Positions 8,484-18,785 of a stretch of 64,000 bases of DNA are shown in pieces (within the stretch, counting starts at the first letter, position 1; the number at the start of each line of letters is the position of its first letter). Both the position numbers and the translations under genes were made by a program. This DNA comes from Alcanivorax nanhaiticus. GTDB lineage: Bacteria > Pseudomonadota > Gammaproteobacteria > Pseudomonadales > Alcanivoracaceae. The DNA is taken from assembly GCF_000756665.1 (NCBI RefSeq), contig NZ_ARXV01000003.1:124001-188000 (forward strand), given 5' to 3'. The notes under the pieces are model-generated. The model searched no databases, was not told the origin of the DNA, and saw nothing but the letters and a program-made list of their open reading frames with translations.

Positions 8484-10312
8484 TTGGCTGTGCTGTCCCA
8501 CCAGGTATCAAGAGAGGTATCCCCGCCCACGTATTTGCCGAAATCCGGGTGGCGCAAGCGTGATTGGTAGGCGATGCGATGTTGATCCGTATACCAGTTC
8601 AGTACGCTGTAGTAGTTCCACTGCAGTACCCGGTCCAGCGCTTTGCAGCTGTTGATCAGTGCCTCACGGTCGGGTGCGGCAATGATCTTGTCGACCAGCG
8701 CATCCACTACCGGGTTCTGGATGCCAATCGTATTTCGGCTGCCAGGATGCTTGGCGGCTTCGCTGCTCCAGTATTCTTTCTGCTCATTGCCGGGGGAACT
8801 GGATTGGCCGATTCGTCCAACCACCATATCAAACTCGAAATTGCGGATGCGCTCCACATATTGGGCAGAGTCGATAGTCACAACCTTGGCGGTAATTCCC
8901 AAGGCTTTCAGGTTACGCGAAAACGGCAGGACAATTCGCTCGAAAGCAGGGGAGCCAAGCATGATTTCGAAAGTCACCGGCTTGCCTGCAGGGGAGAACA
9001 GGTTGCCATCCCGGAATTGGTACCCCGCAGCTTTCAGTAATTGCTGCGCTTCACGCAGGTTTTCTCGTGGCCGACCTGAACCATCGCTCTTCGGTGGCTG
9101 ATATTCCTTGTCGAATACGGCGGCGGGCAGTTGCTCCCGAAACGGTTCCAGCAGGGCAAGTTCCGCTTCAGAGGGGAGTCCTGTAGCGGCCATGTCCGAG
9201 TTTTCGAAGTAGCTACGGTTGCGCTTGTATTGCCCGTAGAAAAGATTGTTGTTTGACCATTCAAAGTCGAAGGCAAAGCCGATGGCCTTGCGAAGCACAA
9301 TGTCTTCGAAAAGAGGTTTGCGCAAGTTGAACAGGAAACCTTGAGCGCCCCAGGGATTATGATGAGTGACCGACTCGGTCTTGATGATCCCTTTACTAAA
9401 AGCCGGTCCTTTGTAGGAGGTGGCCCATTCTTTTGAGTTGTTTTCGTTGCGCCAGTCGTAATTACCGCCTTTGAAGGCTTCAAGGGCCACATTGGCATCA
9501 AGGTAGTAATCGTAGCTGATGGTGTCGAAATTGTTGCGGCCTTTCATCACCGGCAAGTCTTTTGCCCAGTAGTCATCCCGACGCTGATAGACAATCTTCT
9601 TGCCAGGATCGGCGCTGGCAACCCGGTATGGCCCAGAGCCAACCGGGATAGTCATGCCTGCCTTCTCGAATTCCTTATCTGCCCAGATATGTTTGGGCAA
9701 GATTGGTAGCTGGCCGATAATCAGGGGGAGCTCTTTGTTGACGCTATCCTTGTCGAAACGAAACGTCACTGTAAGGGGATCGTTCACTTCCACTTCTTTT
9801 ACTTCTGCGTAGTAAAAGCTGTAAAAAGGATGCCCTTTGTCCAGCAGGGTTTTAAAGGTCCAGGCCACATCTTCAGCACGGACCGGATGGCCGTCTGAAA
9901 AGGTGGCCTTATCGTTTAGATGATAACGCACCCAGCTGCGGTCCTCAGGCCACTCGATAGTTTTGGCCAGTAGACCGTACTGCGTAAATGGCTCATCCTC
10001 GCCGCGTACGGTCAGCGAGTCGTACAGGTGCGAATTATCTGTGGCCCCCATGCCGGCAGCGGGGCGACCTTTCGGCACAAAGGGGTTCAGGCTATCGAAG
10101 CTACCGACCACATGGAGCCGTAGGCTGCCGCCTTTAGGCGCCTCCGGATTGGTATACCGGAAGTGTTTGAAGTCAGCGGGGTAGAGGGGCTCGCCATGCA
10201 TGGCGATGGCATGACCCTTGTTGATAGCGGCATCTGCCAGGCCTGTGCAAAGGCACAGGCCAATGATCAGCCCACGCAGCATTCGTGTGTGAATGGTGCC
10301 GTGATTGGCCAT
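8480..10312 (-). CDS. yejA: Periplasmic peptide-binding protein (YejA/NppA2 type)
   Basis: A 610-residue solute-binding protein of the SBP_bac_5 family. It has a Sec signal peptide ([18 protein letters not shown], beginning about ten residues into the chain) and lacks a lipobox, so it should be soluble in the periplasm. Family phrases such as [18 protein letters not shown] and GSFDSLNPF mark it as the YejA subgroup. The start at 10312 has AAGGAG five bases upstream. It lies 12 bases after the related gene yejA1 and overlaps yejB. Two tandem YejA paralogues in one operon is the arrangement of nppA1A2 in P. aeruginosa. The two proteins are clearly homologous but diverged, so they may bind different peptides. 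Confidence 0.92.
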   Translation of the reverse strand: MANHGTIHTRMLRGLIIGLCLCTGLADAAINKGHAIAMHGEPLYPADFKHFRYTNPEAPKGGSLRLHVVGSFDSLNPFVPKGRPAAGMGATDNSHLYDSLTVRGEDEPFTQYGLLAKTIEWPEDRSWVRYHLNDKATFSDGHPVRAEDVAWTFKTLLDKGHPFYSFYYAEVKEVEVNDPLTVTFRFDKDSVNKELPLIIGQLPILPKHIWADKEFEKAGMTIPVGSGPYRVASADPGKKIVYQRRDDYWAKDLPVMKGRNNFDTISYDYYLDANVALEAFKGGNYDWRNENNSKEWATSYKGPAFSKGIIKTESVTHHNPWGAQGFLFNLRKPLFEDIVLRKAIGFAFDFEWSNNNLFYGQYKRNRSYFENSDMAATGLPSEAELALLEPFREQLPAAVFDKEYQPPKSDGSGRPRENLREAQQLLKAAGYQFRDGNLFSPAGKPVTFEIMLGSPAFERIVLPFSRNLKALGITAKVVTIDSAQYVERIRNFEFDMVVGRIGQSSSPGNEQKEYWSSEAAKHPGSRNTIGIQNPVVDALVDKIIAAPDREALINSCKALDRVLQWNYYSVLNWYTDQHRIAYQSRLRHPDFGKYVGGDTSLDTWWDSTAK

Positions 10313-10324
10313 ATCGACTCCTTG

Positions 10325-12175
10325 TTATTTTTTCGTCCACCATGTGTCCAGACCGAATCCGAAGGGGATTGGTTCCTCTGGACGGTCGAACTTGTCCCAC
10401 CAGGCAATTCTGTGATGGCGGATATGATAGTTCAGTACCCCGTAATGCTGGTAGCGCAAACGGCGATCCAGGGCGTGTAATGCCAAGGTGTACGCCGCTT
10501 CATTGTTTGCGGCCAGTGCACGCTTCACCAGAAAATCGACAATGGGATCATCGATGCCTGCCAGGTTTCGGCTACCAGAAACACCAGAACTGGAAGAAAG
10601 GAAATAGTCCTTTAATTCCGGGCCGGGGTAGTCCCGAATAGGCAGGACAAACATCACTGCATCGTATTCGAAATTATCCAGTTTTTCTTTATAGGCAGCG
10701 GGGTCTACTTCGCGATATTCGGCTTCGATGCCCAGGCGTTCCAGGTTGCGGAACCAGGGCGCCAGGATGCGGTAAATGCCTGGATTGTGGTAATTGAGTA
10801 CGGTGAATTTCAGCGCGGTTCCCTTTTTATCCACCAACTTGTTGTCTTTTAGCTGCCAGCCGCTTTCTTTAAGCAGTGTCAGGGCCTCGCGCATGCGGTT
10901 GCGAATCTGGCCGCTGCCATCGTTGACGGGCGGGGTAATGCTGGCAGAAAAATAGTCAGAAGGGAGCTGTGAGTTAAAACTGGCCAGCAGAGCCTTTTCG
11001 TCATCGCTGGCAGGAACGGTTGCGCTGTATGGACTATTGGGGAACCAGCTGACGGTGCGGGTATAGGCATCGGCGAACAGGTTGCGGTTTGACCATTCAA
11101 AATCAAAAAGCAGGCTTACTGCCTGGCGAACTTTGGCGTCATTGAAGGGAGGACGTCGGCTATTGAGGAAAAAGGCCTGTACGGGTCTGGGGATCTGGTG
11201 AGGGATCTCGGCCTTATTAACCCTGCCGTCTCTGAGTGCGGCAAAATCAAAGCCGGTGGCCCATCGCTTGGAGCTGTAGGTGTAATGCAGATCGTAGCCG
11301 CCGCTTTTGAAGGCTTCAAAGCCCACATCGGCATCGCGGAAAAACTCGAAAATGACGTTGTCGAAATTATACCGGCCACGGTTAACCGGCAGGTCTTTTG
11401 CCCAGTAGTCTTTTACTCGCTCAAAGGTAACCTGTTTGCCGCCCTGTATATGGCTGATGCGATAGGGGCCACTTGAAACCGGGGCTTCCAGCGTGGTGCG
11501 TTCAAAATCATGAGATTGCCAATAGTGTTTCGGTAAAATCGGGATGGCTCCCACCACCAGCGGCAAATCCCGGCGGCCTTCTGTGAACGTAAACTTGACG
11601 GTCTGGGCATCCAGCGCCTCCACGCTTTTTACATCTGACAGGCGCAGGCTGTACTCAGGATGCCCCTTGCTGTTGAGTATCTCGAAAGAAAAGACCACAT
11701 CATCCGCGCGAATCGGTTCGCCATCATGAAAGCGAGCCTGGTCACGAAGGTGGAAAATACACCAGCTGCGGTCCTCAGGGTATTCGATCCAGTCTGCAAT
11801 CAGCCCGTAGGCAGCGCCGGCTTCATCACCAAGAGGATTATGGGGCTGATTGCCCATCAACAGGCTATCGGCAATTTCTGTGACGCCATACATCTGGATG
11901 CCGGGCGTGTCCGAGGGGCTGATGCCTTTCAGAATATAGGGGTTGAGGCTATCAAAGGTGCCGTTGCCAAACAGGGTAATGCTGCCGCCCTTGGGGGCAT
12001 TGGGGTTAACGTAGTCGAAGTGCTGGAAGTCAGCGGGATACTTCAGGTCACCGAAGGGGTGATAGCCATGGCTGCGAGTGATGTCGGACTCTTCCGCCTG
12101 TGCCAGCGGAACGATGCTGAAGCACAGGCAGAACAGGGAGGCTAATAAGGTCTTAGTAGGATTGGTGAATATCAA
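10325..12175 (-). CDS. Periplasmic peptide-binding protein (YejA/NppA1 type)
   Basis: A 616-residue YejA-family binding protein, the first of two tandem copies. The signal peptide is KTLLASLFCLCFSIVPLAQA. The mature protein begins near EESDITRSHGYHPFGDLKYP and continues with the YejA phrases DFQHFDYVNPNAPKGGS and GTFDSLNPYILKG. No ATG precedes the signal peptide in frame. The best start is TTG at 12175, which lies inside the last codons of mltD (a 23-base overlap), and no strong ribosome site is visible. The overlap suggests translation coupled to mltD, so the importer probably shares transcripts with mltD. Cell-wall peptide recycling is a possible link, but that is inference. Confidence 0.9.
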   Translation of the reverse strand: MIFTNPTKTLLASLFCLCFSIVPLAQAEESDITRSHGYHPFGDLKYPADFQHFDYVNPNAPKGGSITLFGNGTFDSLNPYILKGISPSDTPGIQMYGVTEIADSLLMGNQPHNPLGDEAGAAYGLIADWIEYPEDRSWCIFHLRDQARFHDGEPIRADDVVFSFEILNSKGHPEYSLRLSDVKSVEALDAQTVKFTFTEGRRDLPLVVGAIPILPKHYWQSHDFERTTLEAPVSSGPYRISHIQGGKQVTFERVKDYWAKDLPVNRGRYNFDNVIFEFFRDADVGFEAFKSGGYDLHYTYSSKRWATGFDFAALRDGRVNKAEIPHQIPRPVQAFFLNSRRPPFNDAKVRQAVSLLFDFEWSNRNLFADAYTRTVSWFPNSPYSATVPASDDEKALLASFNSQLPSDYFSASITPPVNDGSGQIRNRMREALTLLKESGWQLKDNKLVDKKGTALKFTVLNYHNPGIYRILAPWFRNLERLGIEAEYREVDPAAYKEKLDNFEYDAVMFVLPIRDYPGPELKDYFLSSSSGVSGSRNLAGIDDPIVDFLVKRALAANNEAAYTLALHALDRRLRYQHYGVLNYHIRHHRIAWWDKFDRPEEPIPFGFGLDTWWTKK

Positions 12176-13760
12176 CGTAGAGTGTCAGCCGTTGCCCGGG
12201 TTGAATGTATCGTTTGCTGGCTACTTTGCTGTTCCAGCTGCGAATGTCGTTAACCGATACATTAAAGCGGTCTGCAATGGCATACAAGGAATCTCCGTTG
12301 CGAACGGAGTAGCGCACCTGGCGAACCATATTGCTGTCGCTGCGGCTGGTGGCGGCAGTTGCTGTGGCGCTGCTGCCTTTGGTCCAGACCGCCAGGGTCT
12401 GGCCAATCTTGAGGCTGTCACCGGGTGCCATGTTGTTCCAGCGGGCCAGCTCTTTCACGCCCACCTTGTACTGACGGGAAATCTCCCACAGCGTATCGCC
12501 GGAACGAACGGTGTGGCTCAATTTCTGGCGGCCGTCACGCTGGCGATTCTGGTTGTCTGCGAGCCGGGACTCCGCGCTCAGGGTATAGGTATCCTTGCCT
12601 GCCGCAGGGCCGGGTATCAGCAGAGTGCGCCCGGCAATGATGGTGTTGTTTTTGAGGTGGTTGATGCTGCGCAGCACCTCAGGGGTGGTGCGGTAGCGGC
12701 GGGCAATAGCGCCCAGGTTGTCGCCCGGACGGATTTCATAGCGCGCCCACTGCATGCGCTGATCTGCAGGCAGCTCGGCCAGGGCTGTGCTGAATGCTTC
12801 GGCTCTGTCTACCGGCACCAGCAGGTTATGAGGGCCATCTGGAGAGGTGGCCCAACGGTTATAGGAGGGGTTGAGCAGGTACAGTTCTTCGATGGAAATA
12901 TCGGCCAGTTTGGCCGCCTGGGCCAGATCGATCTGGCCTCCAGTATTCACCTGCGCGAAGTAGGGTTCGTTGCGAATAGGTTGCAACGGGACGTTGTAGG
13001 CTTCCGGGTCCTTGACGATCTGGGCGATGGCGATCAGCTTGGGGACGTAGGCGGTGGTTTCCCGGGGCAGCTTCAGGTTCCAGAAATCGGTGGGTTTGCC
13101 GGCTTCTTCATTCTTGCGAATGGCGCGCGATACTGTACCGCCGCCTGCATTATAGGAGGCGAGGGCGAGCAACCAGTCGCCATCGAAACGGTTGGCCAGC
13201 TTTTGCAGATAATCCAGTGCCGCGTTGGTGGATTTCATCACATCGCGGCGCTGATCTTCCCACCAGGTCCGGTGGAGACCGAAATAGTCACCCGTAGAGG
13301 GGATGAACTGCCAGGGGCCTGCAGCGCGGCCATGGGAGTAGGCGAAGGGGTCAAAGGCGCTTTCCACGATGGGCAGCAGGGCAAGTTCAAGGGGCATGTC
13401 CCGTTGTTCTGCCTGTTCAACGATGTAGTGCAGGTAGCGCTCGGAGCGTGTGGTGACACGCTGGAAGTATTTGGGGTGTCGAGCGTACCAGTCTCGCTGT
13501 ACACGAATACGGTCATTTTCCACGCTCAGATCGAGACCGTAACCCGCTCGCAGGCGTATCCAGAGGTCTTCGTTGTCAGTGGCAGCAACCGGGGCAGTCT
13601 CAACGGGTGCGGGTTCGTCCATGCCGTTGGCCAAATCCATGTCATCCACGGACGGCTCTGCGGCCGGCATGGGGGGGAGTTCATCCACTGAGCGGTGGGT
13701 GGCACAGCCGGACAAAACGCCCAGACTGACCAGAATGGCCACGGGTAAAAGTCTTTTCAT
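12153..13760 (-). CDS. mltD: Membrane-bound lytic murein transglycosylase D
   Basis: A 535-residue lipoprotein that cleaves peptidoglycan glycan strands to form 1,6-anhydromuropeptides. The signal peptide ends in the lipobox LSGC (MKRLLPVAILVSLGVLSGC). The transglycosylase (SLT) domain at about residues 115-230 contains the catalytic glutamate in ESAFDPFAYS, then GPWQFIPSTG and the late motif ALASYNAGGG. Three LysM peptidoglycan-binding repeats follow at about residues 340-385, 418-462 and 481-530 (motifs YEIRPGDNLG, HTVRSGDTLW, YSVRNGDSLY). Its stop lies within the start of the peptide-importer operon and gloB is 70 bases upstream. The gloB-mltD neighbourhood is common in gammaproteobacteria. 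Confidence 0.96.
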   Translation of the reverse strand: MKRLLPVAILVSLGVLSGCATHRSVDELPPMPAAEPSVDDMDLANGMDEPAPVETAPVAATDNEDLWIRLRAGYGLDLSVENDRIRVQRDWYARHPKYFQRVTTRSERYLHYIVEQAEQRDMPLELALLPIVESAFDPFAYSHGRAAGPWQFIPSTGDYFGLHRTWWEDQRRDVMKSTNAALDYLQKLANRFDGDWLLALASYNAGGGTVSRAIRKNEEAGKPTDFWNLKLPRETTAYVPKLIAIAQIVKDPEAYNVPLQPIRNEPYFAQVNTGGQIDLAQAAKLADISIEELYLLNPSYNRWATSPDGPHNLLVPVDRAEAFSTALAELPADQRMQWARYEIRPGDNLGAIARRYRTTPEVLRSINHLKNNTIIAGRTLLIPGPAAGKDTYTLSAESRLADNQNRQRDGRQKLSHTVRSGDTLWEISRQYKVGVKELARWNNMAPGDSLKIGQTLAVWTKGSSATATAATSRSDSNMVRQVRYSVRNGDSLYAIADRFNVSVNDIRSWNSKVASKRYIQPGQRLTLYVDIHQSY

Positions 13761-13829
13761 ATCAATGAGTACAGCAAATATTTTCGTTTAGTTTAGAGAA
13801 TAGAATCCGCAGCCAGCAAGCTGAAAACG

Positions 13830-14603
13830 CTAGAAGTTATCTTTCCAGCGACGCAAGGATGCAAAGTATTGCACATCGTCATTGGCGCTGCCGGGTTCCC
13901 TGGATTCGCAGGCAGCCTGTATGGCGGGTTCTGCGGTTCGCAAGAATGGGTTGGTATGGCACTCCTCGGCGACGGTGGTCGGCAGAGTAATGTGACCTTG
14001 TTCTCTCGCTGTTGTGACTGCGGCAAAGCGTGCCTGAACCCGTTGATCATCAGGGGTCACGGCAATGGCAAACGTCAGATTTGCCAGTGTGTATTCGTGG
14101 GCACAGTAGACTTGGGTTTGTGCCGGGAGTTCTGCCAGGCGGTGCAGGGATGCGTGCATTTGTGATGGGGTTCCCTCAAATAGCCTGCCGCAGCCCCCGG
14201 CAAACAAGGTGTCGCCGCAGAACAACCAGCCATTGTCGGCATCGTGATAAGCGATGTGACCGAGGGTATGACCTGGCACGTCGAGCACCGTCAGGCTGAT
14301 ACCCAATGCATCGACGGTGATTTGCTGGTTGTCTTCGAGCGGGCAGGTCATGCCGGGAATGGTCTCCCTGGCCGGCCCATAGACCGGGATTTGGCGGTCA
14401 GCAATCAGTGCATTGATACCTCCCACGTGATCTGGATGATGATGAGTGATCAGGATTGCCGCCAGATTGAGCCCTTTTTCCTCCAGAAATCGCTCTACGG
14501 GTGCCGCATCGCCCGGGTCGACCACCGCGCACTGGCCTTCATGGCAGATCGCCCAAATATAGTTGTCGTTAAATGCCGGGATGGCGATGGGGCTGGCTAA
14601 CAT
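13830..14603 (-). CDS. gloB: Hydroxyacylglutathione hydrolase (glyoxalase II)
   Basis: A 257-residue metallo-beta-lactamase-fold enzyme that hydrolyses S-lactoylglutathione to lactate and glutathione, the second step of methylglyoxal detoxification in the cytoplasm. The dinuclear metal motif THHHPDHVGG is present near residue 54, with further ligands in GHTLGHIAY and FCGDTLFAGGCGRLFEG, and YCAHEYT near residue 168. The C-terminal substrate-binding region with NPFLRT is intact. Length is typical. It is divergent from the methyltransferase gene at 14647, with only 43 bases between starts, so the two must share a compact promoter region. This matches the gloB/methyltransferase/rnhA/dnaQ cluster seen in many relatives. 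Confidence 0.95.
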   Translation of the reverse strand: MLASPIAIPAFNDNYIWAICHEGQCAVVDPGDAAPVERFLEEKGLNLAAILITHHHPDHVGGINALIADRQIPVYGPARETIPGMTCPLEDNQQITVDALGISLTVLDVPGHTLGHIAYHDADNGWLFCGDTLFAGGCGRLFEGTPSQMHASLHRLAELPAQTQVYCAHEYTLANLTFAIAVTPDDQRVQARFAAVTTAREQGHITLPTTVAEECHTNPFLRTAEPAIQAACESREPGSANDDVQYFASLRRWKDNF

Positions 14604-14646
14604 GACGTGTTACGCTCCTGAAATAAGCCTAAGAGGTATTGTGCTG

Positions 14647-15423
14647 ATGCAGCTGCCGCCACTCAACCGGATCTCGTTCAATACGGGGAATCATGATCAG
14701 GAAAAGCACTTTGATGCATGGCTGGAAAGCGAGCCGGGTCAGGCCTTGCTGGATGCAGAGCGTACCATGCTTGAGGAATGGATGCGCAGGCAGGTGGGCC
14801 AACGAGCGGTGGCCGTTTATAGCAGCCGTGAGCAGGGCCTCATGGAAGACTGCCCCTTGCGCTGGAAGATGTCTCTCGGGCCGGCAGGTTTCCCAGGTGT
14901 AACCGTACAGAGCCGCCTGGATAGCCTGCCATTGGCAAAAAGCAGTGTGGATGTGCTGTTGCTACACCATGTGCTCGACTTCGCGGGTGCTCCGCATCAG
15001 GTCCTCAGAGAAGCATGCCGCTCCATTGCACCGGGTGGCAAGATCGCCATCGTCGGCTTTCACCCCCTGAGCATGATGGGCATTGCCCGATGGTTCCTCT
15101 GGCGTCATCGTCCAGGCTGGGCCGGGCGTTTCTTCCGGCCAAATCGCGTCACAGATTGGCTGCAGGTACTTGGATTTGAGGTCGATGGGATGGCCAGCGG
15201 CTTTTATACTATCCCGTTTGGATCGCAGGGCCGGCAACGCATGCGGTTGTTTGAGTGGCTGGGTAGCATGCTATGGCCGCGCCATGGTGGAACCTACCTG
15301 CTGGTTGCCCGCAAACGAGCCGGCGTGGTTAAGCCGCTGCCATCCCGGCAGCGCAAGGTGCCGCGTAACACGGTGGTGCCGGTGCCTGTCGCACGTTGGG
15401 GCCAACAAAATCGGGAGTCCTGA
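14647..15423 (+). CDS. SAM-dependent methyltransferase (class I) next to gloB
   Basis: A 258-residue predicted methyltransferase. The SAM-binding core is degenerate in motif I, but the later part is recognisable: [20 protein letters not shown], then [18 protein letters not shown], as in Methyltransf_11 proteins. I chose ATG 14647 over two upstream in-frame ATGs because AGAGGT lies nine bases before it and the earlier candidates would overlap gloB. The C-terminus is rich in Arg, Lys and Pro. Genes of this type sit between gloB and rnhA in Pseudomonas (PA1814). The substrate is not known to me. The weak motif I is worth noting but may be normal for this subgroup. Confidence 0.8.
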   Translation: MQLPPLNRISFNTGNHDQEKHFDAWLESEPGQALLDAERTMLEEWMRRQVGQRAVAVYSSREQGLMEDCPLRWKMSLGPAGFPGVTVQSRLDSLPLAKSSVDVLLLHHVLDFAGAPHQVLREACRSIAPGGKIAIVGFHPLSMMGIARWFLWRHRPGWAGRFFRPNRVTDWLQVLGFEVDGMASGFYTIPFGSQGRQRMRLFEWLGSMLWPRHGGTYLLVARKRAGVVKPLPSRQRKVPRNTVVPVPVARWGQQNRES

Positions 15424-15427
15424 ATTT

Positions 15428-15889
15428 TTGGAACAGTTAAAACAAGTCGTGATGTACACCGATGGTGCCTGTAAGGGCAACCCGGGCCCGGGAGGCTGGG
15501 GGGTACTGCTTCGTTACGGTGACAAACAGAAAGAGCTGCATGGCGGCGAGCCTGAAACGACCAATAACCGCATGGAGCTGATGGCCGCCATTGCCGGGTT
15601 GGAAGCGCTACGCACGCCGTGCAAGGTGGTGCTGACCACGGACTCTCGCTATGTCATGGACGGCATCACCCAGTGGATGGCGAACTGGAAAAAGCGCGGT
15701 TGGAAGACTGCCTCGAAGCAGCCAGTCAAAAATGTGGATCTATGGCAGAGGCTGGATGCCGCTGCTGCGCCCCACGAGATAGAGTGGCAGTGGGTAAAGG
15801 GCCATAGCGGCCACCCCGGCAATGAGCGGGCTGATGAGCTCGCCAACAAAGGGATTGATGAAATGAATAAACAGAAAGGGATCGCGTGA
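15428..15889 (+). CDS. rnhA: Ribonuclease HI
   Basis: A 153-residue endonuclease that degrades the RNA strand of RNA-DNA hybrids, acting in primer removal and R-loop control. The four acidic catalytic residues are Asp12 ([14 protein letters not shown]), Glu50 (NNRMELMA), Asp72 (TTDSRYV) and Asp136 (GNERADELA), with the catalytic-loop histidine in GHSGHPGN. The likely start is TTG at 15428, which gives [13 protein letters not shown], matching the E. coli N-terminus, and has GGGAG ten bases upstream. ATG at 15452 would remove part of the first strand. The long upstream extension of the frame runs through the methyltransferase gene and is not coding for this protein. It overlaps dnaQ by one base, the classic rnhA-dnaQ pair. 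Confidence 0.95.
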   Translation: MEQLKQVVMYTDGACKGNPGPGGWGVLLRYGDKQKELHGGEPETTNNRMELMAAIAGLEALRTPCKVVLTTDSRYVMDGITQWMANWKKRGWKTASKQPVKNVDLWQRLDAAAAPHEIEWQWVKGHSGHPGNERADELANKGIDEMNKQKGIA

Positions 15890-16623
15890 TGCGTCAGGTG
15901 GTATTGGATACGGAAACAACCGGCCTTGAGCCCAACGACGGACATCGGGTGATCGAAATCGGTTGTGTGGAAGTGATCAGTCGCCGCATTACCGGTAATA
16001 ACCTTCATCTCTATCTCAATCCTGAGAGAGAGATTGATGAAGGCGCTTTGGCTGTTCACGGGATCTCCACCGAATTCCTCGCTGACAAGCCCACCTTTGA
16101 CAAGGTGGTTGACCAGTTTCTTGCTTTTGTTGATGGCGCTGAACTGGTTATCCATAACGCCCCCTTCGATGTAGGCTTCCTGAACCATGAGTTGAAGCGG
16201 CTGGGGACATCCTTCGGCACCATCGAGCAGCGTTGCGGTGTACTTGATACGCTGGTGATGGCCCGCCAGAAACATCCCGGCCAGAAGAACAACCTTGATG
16301 CGTTGTGTCGCCGCTACGATGTGGAAAACGGCCATCGTGAGTTACACGGCGCCTTGCTTGATGCCGAGATCCTCGCAGATGTCTATCTGGCCATGACTGG
16401 CGGGCAGACGAGGCTTTCTCTGGGTGGCAGTGATGCGTCCGATCAGGGAGGGGCTGCAGTGGCGGAAGCGATTAGACGTCTTGATGCTGGCCGTACAGCG
16501 TTGAAGGTGGTGAGAGCTTCCGAGGCTGAAGTGAGCCGTCACAAAGACAAGATGAGTGCTATTGGCAGCAGCAACGGCGAACCGACCTTGTGGGAAAAAA
16601 TGGAGCGAGGCGAACTGCACTGA
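15889..16623 (+). CDS. dnaQ: DNA polymerase III subunit epsilon (proofreading exonuclease)
   Basis: A 244-residue 3'-5' exonuclease of the replicative polymerase core. The DEDDh motifs are complete: DTETTG (Asp7, Glu9) for Exo I, VIHNAPFDVGFLNHELKR for Exo II, and HRELHGALLDAEILADVY for Exo III. The C-terminal tail that binds the alpha subunit follows a Gly/Ala-rich linker. ATG at 15889 overlaps the rnhA stop by one base. GTG three bases earlier is possible, but the ATG gives the family start [21 protein letters not shown] lies just upstream. A strong terminator follows at 16696. Confidence 0.96.
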   Translation: MRQVVLDTETTGLEPNDGHRVIEIGCVEVISRRITGNNLHLYLNPEREIDEGALAVHGISTEFLADKPTFDKVVDQFLAFVDGAELVIHNAPFDVGFLNHELKRLGTSFGTIEQRCGVLDTLVMARQKHPGQKNNLDALCRRYDVENGHRELHGALLDAEILADVYLAMTGGQTRLSLGGSDASDQGGAAVAEAIRRLDAGRTALKVVRASEAEVSRHKDKMSAIGSSNGEPTLWEKMERGELH

Positions 16624-16695
16624 ACTGCAATCTACCCGCTGCCGGTCGCCTCGCTGCGCGTGGCTCGTCCCTCAAGTGGGCAGTTCCTCCCATAA

Positions 16696-16732
16696 ACAAA
16701 AAGGCCGCTCCTGAGGGTGCGGCCTTTTTGTT
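16696..16732. terminator. Bidirectional terminator between dnaQ and nhaB
   Basis: The stem ACAAAAAGGCCGC / GCGGCCTTTTTGT encloses a 10-base loop. T-runs on both strands make it suitable for ending both dnaQ (plus) and nhaB (minus) transcription. Confidence 0.85.
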
Positions 16733-16773
16733 ATGGTCGTGCAGCATGTTGCGTGAAGCGTGCCGCGTTAAAT

Positions 16774-18363
16774 CTAATGCCCTTGCTCCGGCTTATCTGT
16801 GTACTCGCTGGCGGAGTGGTGGCTGATCCAGCCCTTCTCATACATGGCGTCGGTGGCAGGTTCCAGCACGGTGGCGCTCATGATCAGGCCGGTAATGGAC
16901 ATGACAATGGTGTAAGGCAGCGCCATGACCACCATGCGGCCATAGGACAACCTGACCAGCGGTGCCAGGGCAGACGTCAGCAGGAACAGGAATGCCGCCT
17001 GGCCGTTGGGCGTGGCCACGGACGGAATATTGGTGCCTGTGTTAATGGCAACAGCCAGTAGATCAAAGGTGTCCCGGTTGATCTCGCCCTTGAGGAGAGC
17101 CTGGCCGACTTCATCGACGTAAACCGTGGCCACAAAGACGTTATCGGAAACCGCAGAGAGCACACCATTGGCCACATAGAAGGCGGGACCCTGTATCGAT
17201 TTTTCCAGGCTCAGTACATATTCGATCACTGGCGCAAACAGTTGCTGATCTGCAATTACAGCTACTACGGCGAAGAACACGGTGAGCAGGGCGGTAAACG
17301 GCAGAGCTTCTTCAAAGGCCGCACCCAAGCGATGCTCTTCGATGATGCCGGTAAATGAGGTAGCAAGAATGATTACGGTAAGGCCAACCAGACCCACTGA
17401 CGCAGCATGGGTAGCAAGGCCAACCACCAGCCACACGGCGGTGAGCGCCTGAATAACCAGGGCCGCACGGTTTTGCGGGGTGCGTTTGCGATCCTGCTCC
17501 AGGGCGTACTGGCGCATGATACCGCGGACTTTCTCTGGAATGTCTTCCCCGTAACCAAAGCTGCCACTGATTTCCAGCAAGACACAGGTGAGCAAGCCTG
17601 CTACCAGAACGGGTAGGGTAATGGGGGCCATGCGCAGGAAAAACTCACCGAACTCCCAGCCGGCTTTGTTGGCAATCAGCAGGTTCTGGGGCTCGCCCAC
17701 CAGCGTACAGACTCCCCCCAGCGCGGTACCCACAGCAGCGTGCATGAGCAGGCTGCGCAGAAAAGAGCGGAATCGGCGCAGATCTTCACGGTGCAGGTCT
17801 TCTACGGTGGTGTCATCACCATGGTCATGCTTTTGCTGGAATGTCTTGCCGGAAGCAACCTTGTGGTAGATACCATAAAAACCGGTGCAGACCGCAATCA
17901 CTACTGCGGTCACGGTCAGCGCATCCAGGAAGGCAGAGAGCACGGCAGCTGCGATACAGAACAGCAGACTCAGGCGGACCTTGGATTTCACCCCCAGCAG
18001 GATGCGGGTAAACATGAACAGCAGCAGATCCTTGAGAAAGAAAATGCCGGCCACCATAAAAATAAGCAGCAGCATGACTTCCAGGTTGCCCTCCACCTTG
18101 TGCAGTACCGTGTCTGGAGAGGTCAACCCAATCAGAACCGCCTCGATGGCCAGCAAACCACCGGGCTGTAGCGGGTAGCACTTGAGCGCCATCGCCAGGG
18201 TGAAGATGAACTCGGCAAGCAGCAACCAACCGGCAGCTACCGGCCCCAAAGTGAAGGCGACCAGGGGGTTGATCACCAGAAAACTCATGATGGTGTACTT
18301 GTACCAGGCGGGAGCCTGGCCGAGAAAGTTCTGCAAGAAGGCACGGCCAAAGGACGCGGGCAT
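16774..18363 (-). CDS. nhaB: Na+/H+ antiporter NhaB
   Basis: A 529-residue inner-membrane sodium/proton antiporter that exports Na+ and helps pH and salt balance, which suits a marine organism. Highly conserved NhaB phrases include [39 protein letters not shown] and [14 protein letters not shown], with about a dozen hydrophobic segments throughout. Three ATG codons stand in a row at 18369, 18366 and 18363. I prefer the last, because AGGT is about eight bases upstream of it and it aligns with the E. coli start ([13 protein letters not shown] against MEISWGRALWRNF). The longer in-frame extension lacks family resemblance. It is transcribed convergently with dnaQ. Confidence 0.94.
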   Translation of the reverse strand: MPASFGRAFLQNFLGQAPAWYKYTIMSFLVINPLVAFTLGPVAAGWLLLAEFIFTLAMALKCYPLQPGGLLAIEAVLIGLTSPDTVLHKVEGNLEVMLLLIFMVAGIFFLKDLLLFMFTRILLGVKSKVRLSLLFCIAAAVLSAFLDALTVTAVVIAVCTGFYGIYHKVASGKTFQQKHDHGDDTTVEDLHREDLRRFRSFLRSLLMHAAVGTALGGVCTLVGEPQNLLIANKAGWEFGEFFLRMAPITLPVLVAGLLTCVLLEISGSFGYGEDIPEKVRGIMRQYALEQDRKRTPQNRAALVIQALTAVWLVVGLATHAASVGLVGLTVIILATSFTGIIEEHRLGAAFEEALPFTALLTVFFAVVAVIADQQLFAPVIEYVLSLEKSIQGPAFYVANGVLSAVSDNVFVATVYVDEVGQALLKGEINRDTFDLLAVAINTGTNIPSVATPNGQAAFLFLLTSALAPLVRLSYGRMVVMALPYTIVMSITGLIMSATVLEPATDAMYEKGWISHHSASEYTDKPEQGH

Positions 18364-18785
18364 CATCATTACCTGCTGACGTCGGGTGTATAGAGAAGGA
18401 GGCGGCGCAATGATAAGGAGTTGATCTGCCCCAGTACAGTGCAAAAGTGGGACATATTGTCCTAGATCAAGGTCGTATTGAGAGGGTGGCAGGTTGGGGG
18501 TAAGGAGAGCGTTATCTGGTTGCCCCGCGAGAGTGTGTTAAGGTTAACAAAAATCCGATAAATCAGTTGTTTACCAATGAAAGTTGACGCATTGTTTAAT
18601 CCCGTGCCAAAGTTGGTGCATCTTGTTTTACAATCGTTGTGCCATGCATTCACCCTTTGGAAGGGAGGGATGGATGTCCGGTGGTTAGCGGGTTTGGCGT
18701 TTATGGTGGCGTTCGTGGCCTCTATTAATGTGCCGCCGGAAAAACGATCTGATGATAATAACAGTTTGGTGCTTGCGGAGAGTCC
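18364..18785. other. Divergent intergenic region between nhaB and fimL
   Basis: About 420 bases separate two divergent starts. An FNR/ANR-like site is at 18457-18470. A small open frame at 18577-18798 has no convincing ribosome site and runs into the fimL start, so I do not call it. I see no repeat or RNA gene here. Confidence 0.5.
18457..18470. promoter_or_regulatory. Possible FNR/ANR-type half-conserved site upstream of nhaB
   Basis: TTGTCCTAGATCAA compares with the FNR/ANR consensus TTGAT-N4-ATCAA with mismatches only in the first half. It lies roughly 95-107 bases before the nhaB start, a plausible regulatory distance. The match is imperfect and could be chance. Confidence 0.3.

Noticed and set aside
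12078-13691. Open frame of 537 codons on the plus strand
   Set aside because: It lies exactly opposite mltD, which has clear SLT and LysM motifs. The plus-strand translation has no recognisable domain and arises from codon-bias shadowing.
14563-14646. Earlier starts for the methyltransferase gene
   Set aside because: They overlap the divergent gloB start, and only ATG 14647 has a well-spaced ribosome site.
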